A DNA stretch of 64,000 nt, from assembly GCA_910591455.2 (NCBI GenBank), contig OU342826.1, positions 5,241,326-5,305,325 on the forward strand, read 5' to 3'. The translations under genes and the position numbers were made by a program. The notes below the pieces were generated by a model, which did no database searches, had not been told where the DNA came from, and saw only the letters and a program-made list of their open reading frames with translations. The DNA comes from Pholis gunnellus. Its lineage: Eukaryota > Chordata > Actinopteri > Perciformes > Pholidae. This document shows, in pieces, positions 24,152 through 47,041 of the stretch (the first letter of the stretch is position 1; each line of letters opens with the position of its first letter).

Positions 24152-27100
24152 CTGCCAGAGGAGGGAGGAGGGAGGGGGGGGGTGTGAGAAGGAAAGACTG
24201 CAGTGTCAGAGTGCAGTTTTATCAGCAGTATAAAATCATGACTCAACCAGGAAAGTTGAGGTTGTGTCTGCCACTTAAGGCCGATAAATGTAAGACTTTC
24301 CTAAAAGCCAGGGATGCATTTCCAAAAGATTAGGGGGGAAATTCCTAATTTGATATGTCAAGTTAAAGGATAAGTTTGGTGATATTGTGTTTCTCAAGAA
24401 AGGACCAAAATTAACAATGAATCCTAAAAACAGTTTATTTATTCTTACCATAAACCTGCTTTTTTATGCTTTTATTTTGGACGTTGGCCCTGTTGCTCAT
24501 TGGTTTTGGTCTTTTCATAGAATTTATCATAGGAAAATATATAGTAATGCTAAAAAGAAAATGTTGCTTTTGATTACTCGCTATGCTTTATTTTCCTACC
24601 TCTGCTGGACTGCTCAAAGGTGATGCCCCGGTAGAGCTCCAGGCAAATGAGTCCGTAGGCCGTCATCATGACGATCCCGGGGATTAAGAAGAGCAGCAAC
24701 ACCAGGGACACATACCTGCAAGGGACAAATTCAGAGGAGTAAGAGCATTAACTGTTAGTTAAATCAACAACAGAGCCAATATTAGAATCCCCTGCCTTTA
24801 AGTCTCGACTAATATCATCATGACAACATTACATTTATATTGTATTTGATGGGTAATACGCCTTTTATCTTTTCTACACTGTTTTATCTTGTTTTTTCCC
24901 ATAAAAGCAAATAAAATGTACTTTTAATCCGGTCCCTAAAAGCACTTTTTAAAATGGTGTGCTTTTGTTTTGAAGGGTCAGATCCGTGTCATGCCAGCAG
25001 ATTTCCCCCAAAGTGGTCGTCTCTCACCAGCAGCACCAGACTGAGACAAATCAATAATAGGGGCCGTCTGAAATTGGCCACGCGCTACTTTGGCTGGCGC
25101 ACAGTCTCGAGTGCACCCGAGTGTGAAGGCGCCCTGCTGGGACGGTGACGGTACGACGCTCCCTCGTGCACGTGTTTCCAAGCTCACCAGGACTGCTGGA
25201 TGATGTCGTTGGGCCACACGAGGCGGCACATGTACCCGGTGCTGTTGTTGTGGCGGGTGAAGGGCTTGAGGCCGCTGGAAATTGGATACGGCAGCATCAT
25301 GATGAAGGACGCCACCCAGGTGGCGGTGATGACTCTGGCGGCGTGGGATTTGGTCTGCCACGCCCTGGACGTCAGCGGGTTGCAGATGGCGCTGTAGCGC
25401 TCCAGGGAGATGGCCACCAAGTTGAACGTGGAAACGCTCACTGAGACACCTGCACAGATCAGAAAAGCCCCAAAAATAGACTTTTTTTAGTTTCAATGTT
25501 GAGCCCCTCAAACATTAGAACTATAAATCTAATACATGATGAAGAAGGACCTGCCATACATGACCATAGCAATCAAATAAACAGAAGAGAAGATTGATAT
25601 AAGGCGCTTAGCTTAGCTTAGCATAAGGATGGAAAGACATGAGAGTGGTATCAAACTCCCGGCAAGAAAGCAAATTCAGTGCATTTCCCAAAATGCAACT
25701 TTTCCTTCAATGAGGTAACATTTCCATCCACCTTTGTTTTAGTTTCTGTCTCCCGCTGCCATTGGCTTTGTGACACCGCAGAACGGTCAGCGTCCTCACA
25801 ACGCGTGGCTTGCTGGAGCGCTCGTGATGCTGCGGCACATTCATTTGTAATTACATTAAATTACACATTAAGGTACATCCTGCGTTAACACACTCGGCAG
25901 CAATAACAATAACAGCTATAAATACATTCGGAGTAATCGCCGTGTACGATCCGAGAGAAGTGGCACATAAACAGATAAACAGGCGGACAAATGAGGTAAT
26001 AAACCTGGACGACGGAGCGACAGGAAGTAAGGAGAGAAATGCAAAATCTGATTTCCTAGCGGACCTGTAATTGGATGAGAGTGAAATATTAGCAAAGGTG
26101 CGTCATCTGTAATGGCTGTACCTCGTTATAGGCTTTCTGCGAGCGAAGAACTTCTGGAATTCATCACAATAGCAAGCAAATTAAAGCCACGGGGAGAGGA
26201 GCTTCACATCCCTGTGCTGATTGACTGTCTGCGGCCTCCGCTACTTATTAGAGAAATCATTTGGAAGTCATTTAAATCGGTAATTGGCATGAAGATTGAC
26301 CACGACCACAAACAAAGAAACTCGTATGATTTCTTTGCAGTTTTGACTTGAAGCTAAACTAAAATCAGGCGTTTTGGTTTGGTTGTACATTTTGGTTTAT
26401 ATCTAGCACTTTTGTTGAAAGTTAACGCTGTTAATACACTTCTTTGTAAAAAGGCTTTTACAGAAATGATTTTATTTAAGTGTGGCAGAACTAATAATGC
26501 TTAGTTGAGTGAATGCTCTTTGTCTTTCTCAACTCCTGCACTGATTTGATTTGCCTCCGTCTGACTTAAGTGGGTCAGGTTGTGCTGTTTACTTGTGCTG
26601 AGCTGTCTTATGTTCAGCCACTGTATCTTACATCACACCTCTGCAAATTGCATATCAGAGCATGTTGGATTGGCTGCTTGTACGTACAGGCCTGAAGCTC
26701 AGATTCAAAGTGAGCGCAGTGGAACTTTGTCCCCCCCCCTTCAACAGATGTGACTGTGAAAAAAAAAGCCTTTAGTGTCAAACTCTGCGCATACGTCTTC
26801 AGTCTGCACGGCGAAGCTCAAACGCATGCTTTGAGGGGGGACTTTAAAGTTTTGTTGAAGAACTTATTGTGTGGATTGAATTCTGCATTTCCTATTGGTT
26901 TTATTACCCAGCATCCATCCTTTTGCTCTAGACCAATTACAGACCCTGTGTGTAAATATTCATGAGGGCGAGTGTACTTTCAGGTAAATCCACACTTTTT
27001 TAACGACATGTTTACTTTGACTAGAGCTCACTAAATCACCATGAACATGCCCGTAAATGAACCTTTGTGCAGGATATTGCCTAATATGACTGTAAATATC

Positions 27101-28375
27101 CTCTCTCTCACACATACATATACCATACAAATATAAATATATAACATACGCACATATTTCAATCAAACTTGGATGCAAAACTTGAAATAATATGGCAACT
27201 TTTCTATTTGCAACGTTTCATTTCCTTTAAGGAAAGTCTACTTTGGGGATTATAATAAATTGAGGTATCGCAATAATATTTTTGACACTAGATGAGTGAT
27301 ATGGTAAAAAATCATGTGACAGTAGTCATTTAAGTTCAGAAAACTGTATAATTTAACTGTAAAGATGATTTAAAACCACAAAAAGACAACAATTTACATA
27401 TGTCTCAACTTAAAGATAACCAAAAAATAATCTAATATCATAATTTCCCTCACCCATGAAGTACATGACCAGCTTGCACATGCCGGTGCCGAAGATGAAG
27501 TCCCTCATGAGGTTGGGGATGAGGGTGAAGGGGATGCAGACCAGAGAGACCATCAGGTCGCTGATGGCCAGAGACAGCAGAAAGAGGTTGGTGACGGTCC
27601 TCATGCGCCTGTTCCTCACCAGGACTGCGATGATGAGGCTGTTGCCCACGAGGCTGAGGAGGAAGATGAGGCCGTAGAGGATGATCCGCACGGTCTGGTT
27701 GATGTCTGAGAGCAGTGGGAGACACATGGGTGCACAAACACATAAACTCTGGGCACGTCATTCTTAAAATGTGTGCTATTTTTACTCTCACACTCCCATT
27801 TTGAAATGACCTTAAATCACTCTAATACTTTATTAATTTATACACAGTAGATTTGGGGACAGTATCTCTCACCATAATATGTTGCAGTATATCTTCCTCT
27901 TAGACTTTTCTCCTCAGAAATGCACAAGCCTCGTGCCATTTAATCCTACATCTTATATCCGTAACGTGTTTAATGGCATTTCGGTTCACTTAGCATTGTC
28001 AAAACCAGTGTTCACCGACAACATATGTGTCACTAATAGCAGACATGGCTTTGTGGAGGTCCTGAGCCATATGTGCCCAATGCGCATTGACGCAATGAAA
28101 TGCCCAAAACAGTCGCTCTTTTGGCACAAACAATTGGTTGCATTTGGAACAAATGAAATATCACATTTCTGAATACAACTATACTGTTAGAGAGTATGTT
28201 ATATACGATAGTATCAGAGTAACACAAATAAAATAGATAAATTCACTGTACCTTTGGATTCGGGCGAAGGTTCCTGCTCGCACTCCGAAATATTCTTGAT
28301 TCCAAAATTACATAAAATCTTATTCAGGTCAGTTGAATTTATGAGCATGTCGTGTATTGTAAACGTCTCCTCCAT
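23547..28375 (-). CDS. cckar: Cholecystokinin receptor type A (class A GPCR), complete
   Basis: Plasma-membrane Gq-coupled receptor for CCK peptides in gut and brain. Five exons on the minus strand: 28375-28252, 27705-27454, 25449-25188, 24715-24600, 24151-23547. All are GT-AG, in frame, 452 residues; human is 428. Seen: start METFTIH-type N-terminus (MEETFTIHDM) with NST and NIS glycosylation sites; TM1 GNSLI; TM2 LAISDL; TM3 ending ERY (the D/ERY motif); ECL2 CRLVWPND, keeping the Cys and the Arg known to contact sulfated CCK; TM5 LIPGIVMM; ICL3 with RQLSTGS and DSDGCYLQ; TM6 preceded by LMAKKRVIRM; TM7 NPIIY; helix 8 and a Cys cluster CCSC, a likely palmitoylation site. Oddities: TM6 reads CRTP instead of CWxP, Gln replaces Arg at 6.58, and an eight-Gly run lies in the tail. 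Position between rbpj and tbc1d19 and the ECL2 sequence favour cckar over cckbr, although TM7 carries the His typical of cckbr. Confidence 0.95.
24362..24560. repeat. Probable short interspersed element with inverted halves, in cckar intron 4
   Basis: A GGACCAAAATTAACAATGAAT block near 24402 is mirrored, imperfectly inverted, by CTCATTGGTTTTGGTC near 24496. It starts TTAAAGGATAAGTTTGGTGA, a phrase I associate with teleost repeats. Recognition is from memory and not certain. Confidence 0.4.
24600..24715 (-). CDS. cckar: cckar exon 4 (TM5)
   Basis: 116 nt encoding YVSLVLLLLFLIPGIVMMTA to FEQSSR, with split Trp and Glu codons at the ends. This is TM5 and the start of ICL3. Donor GTAGGA. Confidence 0.94.
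25188..25449 (-). CDS. cckar: cckar exon 3 (TM3, TM4, ECL2)
   Basis: 262 nt encoding VSVSVSTFNLVAISLERYSA through PNDIIQQS plus a split Trp. It carries ERY, TM4 and ECL2 with NNST glycosylation and the CRLVWPND loop. Donor GTGAGC. Confidence 0.96.
25600..25700 (-). repeat. Copy of the GCTTAGC interspersed family in cckar intron 2
   Basis: GCTTAGCTTAGCATAAGGAT is the complement of the ATGCTAAGCTAAGC block seen at 58743, followed by GAGAGTGGTATCAA and GGCAAGAAAGC modules shared with the copies at 15795 and 58615. Confidence 0.6.
25701..27453. other. cckar intron 2, remainder
   Basis: No exon or clear repeat recognised. Mostly AT-rich unique-looking sequence. Confidence 0.5.
27454..27705 (-). 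CDS. cckar: cckar exon 2 (TM1, TM2)
   Basis: 252 nt encoding INQTVRIILYGLIFLLSLVG through CKLVMYFM plus a split Gly. TM1 with GNSLI, TM2 with LAISDL, and the conserved ECL1 Cys. Donor GTGAGG, acceptor CTCTCAG. Confidence 0.96.
28252..28375 (-). CDS. cckar: cckar exon 1 (N-terminus)
   Basis: 124 nt from ATG at 28375-28373: MEETFTIHDM through PSPESK plus one base. Extracellular N-terminus with NST and NIS sequons and two Cys. This ATG gives a clean frame into exon 2 via donor GTACAG. Confidence 0.9.
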
Positions 28376-30232
28376 GTCGCGTTCTCTCCTATAGCCTCAA
28401 GTACAAAAAAAAATAAAAAATCAGTCATATGGTATGAAGAGCGTGCGTCATGCTCTTGCACGAAAAGAAAAAAACAATGAGAAGTGTCACAACAGTTCGT
28501 CTCAGTCGATTAAAAAAAAAAAGAAAAAGAAAGAAGAAATAAGGAATATAACAACAATGGTCTCTACAAGTTTCCGTGCGCTCCGGTGCGCTGCGCTCCA
28601 CTCGTGCTCAGCATTTCCATCTACTGACAACATGTGCACGGGTTGCATTCTTGAGTGCTCAGCCCGCCTTTAGGGTTTGTGCAAGTCAGCGCATTTCGCC
28701 GCCCCCCCCCCCCCCCCCCTTTTTCTGTTTTTATTAAACAAACAAAGTCGTAAATCATTGCAGTAATAGATAATAATCTATATAATAATTCTGCACGTAA
28801 GTAGGCAATATGTTGTCTGCTTTGAGCACATCCTTCTTGATTCTTTATTAATACCTCGAATATGTCCGATTCCCCGCATCATTTATAAGAGAGGACATCA
28901 AGTCAAGGTGCACAACTGAAATGAACTGCGTTTCTAAATGTCAGCTATCTGGGACCAGGAGTGTTCTGTACTAGGCTATCTGTGACCATGCTCCCATGAC
29001 ACATTTCAAAGCATGATATTGCCCGCAGTGGCATTTCATGTGAACATGTCAGCAGCAATATGGAAGCTCATTGGCTCGTGCTGTAATTGTTCTGAAGGGT
29101 GCAGAGATGCTCTGTCATTAGTGCCCAAACAACGCCAACTCCGATATTTTGGGATCAGTCCCATGTTGAACAATGTTGTCCCTGCAAGAGGCAAGAAAGT
29201 ATTATTCATGTTGTTGTAAACTCCCGATGAAAGATTTGGGCTTGAAGCTGTAGTCGCATGCGCAGAGAAACATGCTGGCGATATTTTAAGGCTAGTCGTG
29301 GTTAATCAAACACAAGAGATGGGGTTTACGATGGCAGTTCAAGCAGCTTTGCGACATCCCTGTGCACTTATATGAAAACATACACAAATCATTTTCACAA
29401 CAGATGCACCTTAATTGCCTTTGCCTCGGAAGTCAACAGGATGAACACACTGGTGCTCTAATTGGCCTCTAACTCGAGCAATTCTTTTTGGGGTCATTTC
29501 AAGTGATGCACATGTGTCATGTGACTCTTCACATAATGTGAAATGTGCAAAAGCCACATGTCACATGTAAGTAGCAATAGCATAATGTAGAAATAGTCCA
29601 CCCTACAAGTAAACGTCCTGCATAAAGATCTCATTTATAAAACTACAGAAGTATTATCATCACCTGTACTCAAAGCATCAAAAGTAAAAGTATACATTCT
29701 GCATAAAACAACTCTGTTATTAAGTAATATGATTGTATATTATAAAATGTGATCATCAAAACGGATGTAGGCAACATTTCGTTGTTGTAGTTGAGGTGGA
29801 GCTATATTTACCACATTATAAGATGTTGGTCATTTTAATTTCTAACAATTGTAAATTATATTTTGTTATCCGATCATATGAAAAGTTATATTACTTGAGC
29901 TGTCGGATAAGTGTAGAGAGGAAAAAAGTGCAATATTTCCATCTGTGATGGGTAGAAGTATGAAGGAGCACAAATGGAAATACTCAAGTAAAGTACAAGT
30001 ACAACAAAAGACCTGCAGTACATGAGTAATGTACAGCACAGAAATGTATCACACGTGAAGGCTTTTTCCAAATGTGATACCACATGTTATTATGTCAAGC
30101 ACTGCACTTAAATACAGTGTTCAGGTACTTGTATTTTATTCGAGTATTTCCAGAAAAATGAAAGATCTTCATCCCGGAACCAAAAGTTTCCGGTTCTTGT
30201 TTCCCCCCCCGCCCCCCCTGCACCGTCCCTCA
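28376..30232. other. Intergenic region between the divergent cckar and tbc1d19 starts
   Basis: Holds the cckar upstream region, a C-run at 28702-28719, and a repeat block at 29565-30155. No other gene seen. Confidence 0.5.
29565..30155. repeat. Teleost interspersed repeat (AGTAAAAGTA / TACTCAAGTA type)
   Basis: Left end has TAAACGTCCTGCAT and CAAAAGTAAAAGTATACAT; right end has AAATACTCAAGTAAAGTACA and GTACTTGTATTTTATTCGAG. These phrases are typical of a widespread fish element with inverted ends. Exact borders and class are not established. Confidence 0.5.
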
Positions 30233-30245
30233 GTTGCTAAGTAAC
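30233..30245 (+). promoter_or_regulatory. tbc1d19: RFX X-box-like site upstream of tbc1d19
   Basis: GTTGCTAAGTAAC agrees with the RFX-family pattern GTTGCY-N-RGYAAC in both half-sites and is 82 nt before the ATG. Nearby TTTCCGG at 30187 and CCGGAAC at 30174 are ETS-like. Function is inferred from motif and position only. Confidence 0.45.
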
Positions 30246-30326
30246 CTCTGCAGGGGGCGGATGCTGGCTAACGCACGACACCTCAAACGTAGCCGCTTCA
30301 CACGCCACACGTTGGGCGAGGAAGGG

Positions 30327-40281
<9,955 letters not shown>

Positions 40282-43079
40282 GGAGCCCTGGAAACGATAG
40301 GATATGAGTCGTGGTACGTACATGCCACTTGGAGCAGACAGAGACGCGACCAAAATGCCACTCTTGCAATGCTATAACCACACCGACGCAGTGTTGGCAA
40401 TCATCCACCAAGAAACACCAGGCTACAGGGTGGCATCACTTGCATATCTTGCACTATAGTTCAGACAAAAAAAAAGCCAAATTAGCATGCATGCACCATA
40501 AATAGTGATTACTGATGTTATTAGATATTATACAGTATGTAAGTATAGCCTACTAACCAGTAAGGTTAAGCTAACCTCCCTAAGCCTTATGCTCTGCAGG
40601 AAAGACGATCTGCGCAGCAGTGCTTGGATCAGCTAAGACGCTCGTTCAGCGACGCGTTGCATGAAGCAGTAATTGTGTTGAGATAGCAAAAGGGAGAACA
40701 ACAGTAACATCTCCAGGCTCGGCTAATGAAGTGTTAATTAGCTTGTGCAATGTGCTCCGTTAGTACACTATTAGGTAATGCTGCTGCTGATGAATGAGGA
40801 GATTGGAAGCATTAGGGTTGTCGAGAGAAACAGTCAAATGACGCAAGCCCATGTGTAACTTATATTAGAAGCTGCTGTGTACACACTTCATTTATTGTAT
40901 TTGTCAAAAATATGCATATTACTGCTGAAGGGGCATTTAGCACCTCTAGTGCCAGTATTTGTTTCATTTCATCACGAATATTTATTTAATTCCTGAATGT
41001 ATTCAGCTATTTTGTACAGTCCATACAGTGTATTTCACCTTTTTTTAATTTGAATGCAATCAAATCATGTTTCTCTATTATGAACAGTGTTTCATCCAAA
41101 CCATTTAATGTCCTCAAATTTTTTTTAGTGAAATAAAATTGTTTGAATCCATCCTCCTGGTTATTGAATAAAACCTTTTTTAAAAGCTTAGACCTTGAGC
41201 AGCTCTTGAGTCGGTCATGCTTCGGTACATTTCCTGCTCCTTTTAATAACATATTTACAATACGGCCTGTGTGACAGGGTGAATACTCGGACAGGGCAAA
41301 CTGTATCTTTCAGCTCTAGTAAAAAGGCTGACGCGGTAAGCGACTGGGGTCGCAGCATTGAGGGACGTGACCCGCCGGCCCTCCTCCTACATGTAGCATC
41401 TGCTGTATTCCTCCCTCGTTGTTGGCTGCCTTCCTCCCTGCCCCCCCCCCAACCCCCCCTCCCCTCCGCGGGCTCGTATCGAATTATGCTGTTCTTCTCT
41501 TTCGTCTCCCCCCCCCCCCGCCCCCCTCTCTCTCTCTCTGCTACATCTCCCACCTGTTTACTAGGACACCCACGGGTGACTCTTTTATCATGCGTCTCCT
41601 TTGGCCTCCAGAAGTCTGTTCCTCCTGAGACAACTGTTACCTGCTGTGCGGCTCACTCACGTAAGAGGTCGCTCCTGGTGGCTGGTGGGATGCATTGCAG
41701 GGCGATATGGCTTCTGTCTATCAATGCTCTGAGGCTGAATAGATTTAATGTTATTACAGTTAAACTATTATTAGGTTAGATTTGTAACTATATTAAATTG
41801 GACATTACAAGACACAGCCCTGTGTAATGTCCCTGTCCCAGTTGTTTTTAGACAGATTACAATTACATACCAATGAAGATGTATCTGATCAAAAGAAGAA
41901 AAATGAGGGCATCAGGAAACGATTTAAGATAAAATTGTAAAAATTATATTTTAACAGGACTATGTGAAAACAGTTCCTCTCCAGTGCGCCCTAAAGATGC
42001 ACAGTTCAAGTTCATGTATTTGAGTTCTTTCTCAGAAGCATGTGTCAGTCAAAGTCGAAGTAATTCTATATGCGACAACATAACACGGATGCTAAACAAG
42101 CACAGCACAGAGACGAGAATGTTTCTGAGGCGTGTGGCCGACCACCAACCCTCGGTAGGTGCAAAGCAAAAGTTAATGAGCAAAGCAGTAAGAATGTCAG
42201 GCTTGTCGTTTCAATGAGGGATCCCGGGCCAGGACAACCTGAGCATGCATAACGCTGGAGTCTGTAAAAAGCTCTTTACTGCAAGCAATGGAGCAGATGC
42301 ACTGTTTCAATCAATGCCGCTGTCCAAGCAGGGTTTTTGTTAAAACATTTTCCTGGTTGCTACTGAATTTCTATTTTGACTGATCTCGTGGTTTTTACGC
42401 ATTCCTGTACAGTTAGAACACTTGAATGTTTCCTGTAGAGAAGCACTTGAGCCAAGAATGGCTTGCAGACCACAATGTAAATAAGTGAGCTCTACAGTAA
42501 TGAGAGGTTTTGGCATCTCTCCCCTGAAATTAACGTTCCTTTGAAGACATCTTAACTATGTGTTTTTTCTTTGTATTTGTTGGGGACTTGACAAAGCATC
42601 GAAGTTAATACTTATTTTTGAGAGAGTTAAATATATTTTTCTTTAATCAAACTGCTGTTTCCCATCCTTTTTTCTTTTCCCAAAAAGTTGTGTTGAGTCT
42701 AATTATAATTAGTCTCATTTATTTTACATTTATTTAGTTTATTTGTGTTAGTGATTGTCGCAAAAAAACTAATATACAACACCTGTCCACAGGAGGCTTT
42801 TCTTTTTAATTATTCATCAAAATACACCCAAATTACATGTTGTCAAAGCTATCCTAAAAATAGCTGCTTTCTCAGATAACAAAGCCACAAAAGTAAGAGA
42901 TGGAAAGATGTGATTTGTATCTCTAGATGTTTTTTGGTCTTCTATCATTGCATTTGGTAATAATAATAATAACTTAATGATGAACTGGATCGTGGTGTAA
43001 ATAGTGTATTATAAACACCAGCATTGCCCTTTAAATTGACTTTTATTTCCCGCGCTGAGCGTCTTCAAAAAACGGGCAA
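40282..43079. other. tbc1d19 3'UTR and intergenic region
   Basis: Candidate polyadenylation signals AATAAA at 41132 and 41167, both rather distal. No other gene seen. The frame at 41279-41779 is Ser/Pro/Leu low complexity and is not supported. Confidence 0.5.
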
Positions 43080-44683
43080 AAAAACCCAGCAACGTGCTGT
43101 CTGAATCAGCCAATCAGGTTTTGCCATGTTGGGACACTGCAGCCAATGAGCGCGCGGAGCCGGGAGGAAAGCTCGCGTGGCCCTCTAGTAGGGAAGTGAA
43201 GAACAATGAAGCGGGTCTCATCCTCCGCGTCATCATGACAGGAACAAAAAATGGAATTTAAAAAAAAAAAAAACGCAAGTTAGTGGGGAGGATTCCTCCA
43301 GCTCAATAGTCCACACAAGCTCCACAAACACCCACCAGCAGTGAGTTGCGTCACCCGTTCACACTGCATGAAAACCCGGGTAGCGTGGACGTGATGCCCT
43401 GTTGAATTTATCTAAAAAAAAATAAAAATAATAATCATACTAAAAAATAAGAAAATGCTTCCCCTCATGCCTTGCACATAGCAGTAGTTGTGGCCAAATT
43501 AAAACCAAAATTAAAGCTAAATGTCTCCCCCCCTCCCTTCCTACTTCCCCCCTCCTCCTCCCCCCCGGTCCTGATGTCAAATCAGTCTGCATACTGACTT
43601 CCGCCCTCGCTCGGCTCTCCCTCCCTGGTCTGCGTCGGCCCGGCGAGCAGCCGCTATGACAGGAGGGTGATACGGTATCACGCCGAGCCGCGAGGAGCTG
43701 ACTTAAAATACATTTAAAAAACTTCATTTAGACAAGTAGGCGGATGTCGCGCGCGGTCGACACGGGCCGGGAGAAGGATTAGGGGAAACGGAGGAAGAAG
43801 AAGAAGCGAGCGAGCGTGTTTTTCTGATGCGATGGGATTTGCTACTTTCGTGTGAAGAGGCGGACCTATGAGACGCTGCGAGTCCAATATGCTGAGGCTG
43901 TCCCCGGTGTTTGTGTACTGTACGTGGAAGTACAGAGACTGTTTTCTTCTAACTCACAGGCCTACGTAAGGATTTTAAATACAGCACGTGGTATTTATTT
44001 CTAGCCCACGGATATCCACGGTAGAAAAAAACGAGAAAAAAAGAAGAAGCTCCTATCGTGTGGTCTGTTTTTTTTTTTTTTTTTTTGTTTTGGACAGGGA
44101 ATTCCTCCAGACGAGGCTGCATGTGCTTCGCTCCGTCGGCGTCTGTGTTCACTACGCGGTCTTTTATTATAAGCTCATATATTATATATATATATATTTT
44201 AAATTGGTAGAATTAGACATGGGGGACTGGCTTGTCGTAGCTTGCAGCAGTCTCTCCTCCGAAACAGCCAGTAAACCCATTAGAGGATATTAGTGTTTTT
44301 ATTTTTTTGGAAGGGGGTCTCGTTTCAAAGTAGTTTGGCTCGTCTCTGACCCACGATGAACTATTATTTAGTGGGTATTTTATACTCTTCTGTGACGGTA
44401 ATCTCCTGTTTTTAGCTCTTAGTCTACTGCGGGGATTTTTTCTCTTTTTAAGTTGGTGCATTTCTAGGTGTCTCTTTTTCTTCTGACACCCCCATATTTT
44501 ATCCTGCTTAAAAAAAAAAGACTCTTTATTTATTTATTTATCGACTGGCTATTGCTGTGTTTTCCATTTTTTTTTTTTTTCACCCCACGGGATTTGCCCC
44601 AGTCATCCCCACTCCCGGTCCCACGGATACCAATTACTAAGCTCTTCACCTCCTTTTTCTTTTCTTTTTTTTTTAATTCCACC
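43080..44683 (+). promoter_or_regulatory. stim2: Probable stim2 promoter and 5'UTR
   Basis: Two CCAAT boxes (43110-43114 and 43143-43147) 33 bp apart precede a CpG-containing stretch (GCGCGCGGAGCCGGG near 43150). Further CG-rich sequence lies at 43560-43760, then a long T-rich leader up to the ATG. The transcription start is not determined. Confidence 0.45.
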
Positions 44684-44816
44684 ATGAGTTACATCCACAA
44701 GGTATTGAATGTTTTGCTACGTGGACTCGTCATCTATGCGGTACTGGGCTCGGAGTGCACTTACTCGAATGATCTACCCAACCACGCGTCTGATGCTGCA
44801 AATGTAGCCCCCACAG
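44684..44816 (+). CDS. stim2: stim2 exon 1
   Basis: 133 nt: MSYIHKVLNVLLRGLVIYAV through NVAPT plus one base; donor GTAAGC. The frame remains open 216 nt upstream to 44468. Confidence 0.9.
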
Positions 44817-46995
44817 GTAAGCGCAGTCCGTGTCGTATATACACAAGTGTGTCCATGTACAGTGTTAACCCTCCTCCTCTTCCTCTTCTTCGTGCTCCCT
44901 GTGGCTTTCTCGGGGAAAGCCGGGGAATGACCTGCGCAGGGGCTTAATGGATAGTGATGCATTCACCTTTTTTTTTTTTCTCCCCCTCCTCTGCACATTA
45001 CCGAGGAAACGCATGACATGACAGGAATGCAGGATGCATCCTCACTTTAGGGTATTTACGGTAATCGTGCCCTTCACGTGTCACCGGGGATGCTGCGGAG
45101 GGTAAACGTTACATCCATACAGAATATGGAAAACAAATAACACGCACGCATGCAGTGCAGGAAGTAACATACAATATGTAATGACCGGTTCCTTCTAATA
45201 CAGGAAGCCCATCTAAATATCCTCTGTTGACGTTCGCAGGTGTTTTGTTGATTCATTGCTGGAGGGCCGCCACAGATAAAACAGACGTGTGTAAATACAC
45301 ATATGCACATATACGTTTGACTGTGTAGGCGTACCTGCACAGTATGTGACCAGTGGATCCATCCAGAGCCTTTGTTATTGTTTAATCCCTAGTTTTACCT
45401 CTACATTGATATCTTTAGATTCCTGCTAGCGTGTTTTCGGTGCCCACCTGACTGAATCCGATACCAGGCTTATTTTTAACTTATTGTAAATGTGGATTAG
45501 TTCCTTTTCATTTTCTTTGAGGTTCTGCTTTCAGTCGACATGTTTCATCCTCTCGGAAACGGCCTCAGTCCTTCTCGCATACGCGGCGTAATTGATAGTT
45601 GACTAAGGTCAAACAGCGCTCAAGGTGTCTGTAATAAGATAAGATAAGATGAGATAATCCGTTATTAGGTCCCGCAGTGGGGACATTTACAGCATCACAG
45701 CAGCAAAGTGGACAGGTAACTGGTTATCCATGTAAATATTGTAAACATGATGTTCTTTCTAAACTATTGACAATCCTGCAGAGAATTATTTAAAGTTGTT
45801 TAACTTGTTTATATGCACTCAGGCAGTTTGTTAGGACTGTTCTCTCTGTTAATGACGCAAAGGAGGATTCAAGGGAATAGCTCGACATTTGGGGAAATTG
45901 GTGTTTCTAAGAAACCAGATATAATATGTTATATGCTATTTAGTTTCCAGTCTTTATGCTAAGCTATAAGGCCAACCGGCTGCAGGTTCGCATGAGATCT
46001 TCTGATCTGATATGCGAATATGTGCAATTCCACAGAGAACTATTCCTCTTTAAACTGAGGTCTGTTATCTGGAACACTTCCAGCCGCATGTCGTGACCTC
46101 GGAGGACGAAATTCAGTGGAGTCATGGAGATGATACAGCTGACCCCTTCTTGAATAGAAACATTGGTTCTGATCTTCCCCTCCATATACGACCAAACTGT
46201 TATCACGGGATTGAAATTCCATGCTCATCGTCTCCATGACCTCTGATCAAACTCCACACACGCTGATGCTGCCGACCAAAAGTGTGAAACATCTACCCCC
46301 CCAAAAAAATATCCTAAACTGTCCTCCGCTCACTAAAGCCTTCAACAGGCAGATTGTCACGCATGAGTCAGGCTAAGGTGTCGCTGATGCAAATATTAGC
46401 ATTCGCTTTGCTTATGAAACTCCACGTGGAAGCAACATCCGAAATGCTGACTTCCAAGTGTATTGTTTGAGTATTTCTGCAAACAGCCCAAATGACTCAA
46501 TGATCTCTGCGTGTTGACACTGACGGAAGGTGTGGCAACTTAAGACGCACACGCACACAAAGCCTTTGAAACTGGAGGCTTACAGACTCATCTATTTGTG
46601 TTCATCGAACACATCAACCCCTGCCCGTCGGTTAAGTAATAAACCTCGTCCCGGACAGCTGTTAAGCATTCATGGCTGCCTGTTTTTTTTACAAGTGTAA
46701 AGCAGCTCCTGGAAATAAACCAGGTATATACAATATATTGATTATTAAGGAGAACAAAACAAAAAAAGCACACTTAACACGCCCTTTTAACACGACAACA
46801 AGCCTGACGGTGTAGAAAGCGGGCCGTGGGACGACGTGTCCCCGGCGAACAATGAAGCGCAGTGGCTGCAGGGATAGTGGTGGTTTAATACAGTGTCGGT
46901 TAACATGACCGCAGTGTTACCCATTTCCCAGCTGGCTGCGTGGAAAGGTCAGCTGCCCTTTTCACTGATCTTGGTGTCAGGCAAGAGAAAGTACA

Positions 46996-47041
<46 letters not shown>

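Noticed and set aside
41279..41779. 166-codon frame between tbc1d19 and stim2
   Set aside because: Pro/Ser/Leu low complexity from C- and CT-runs; no gene structure.
46040..46237. Minus-strand frames with protein-like composition
   Set aside because: Short, adjacent to an interspersed repeat, and no recognised homology.
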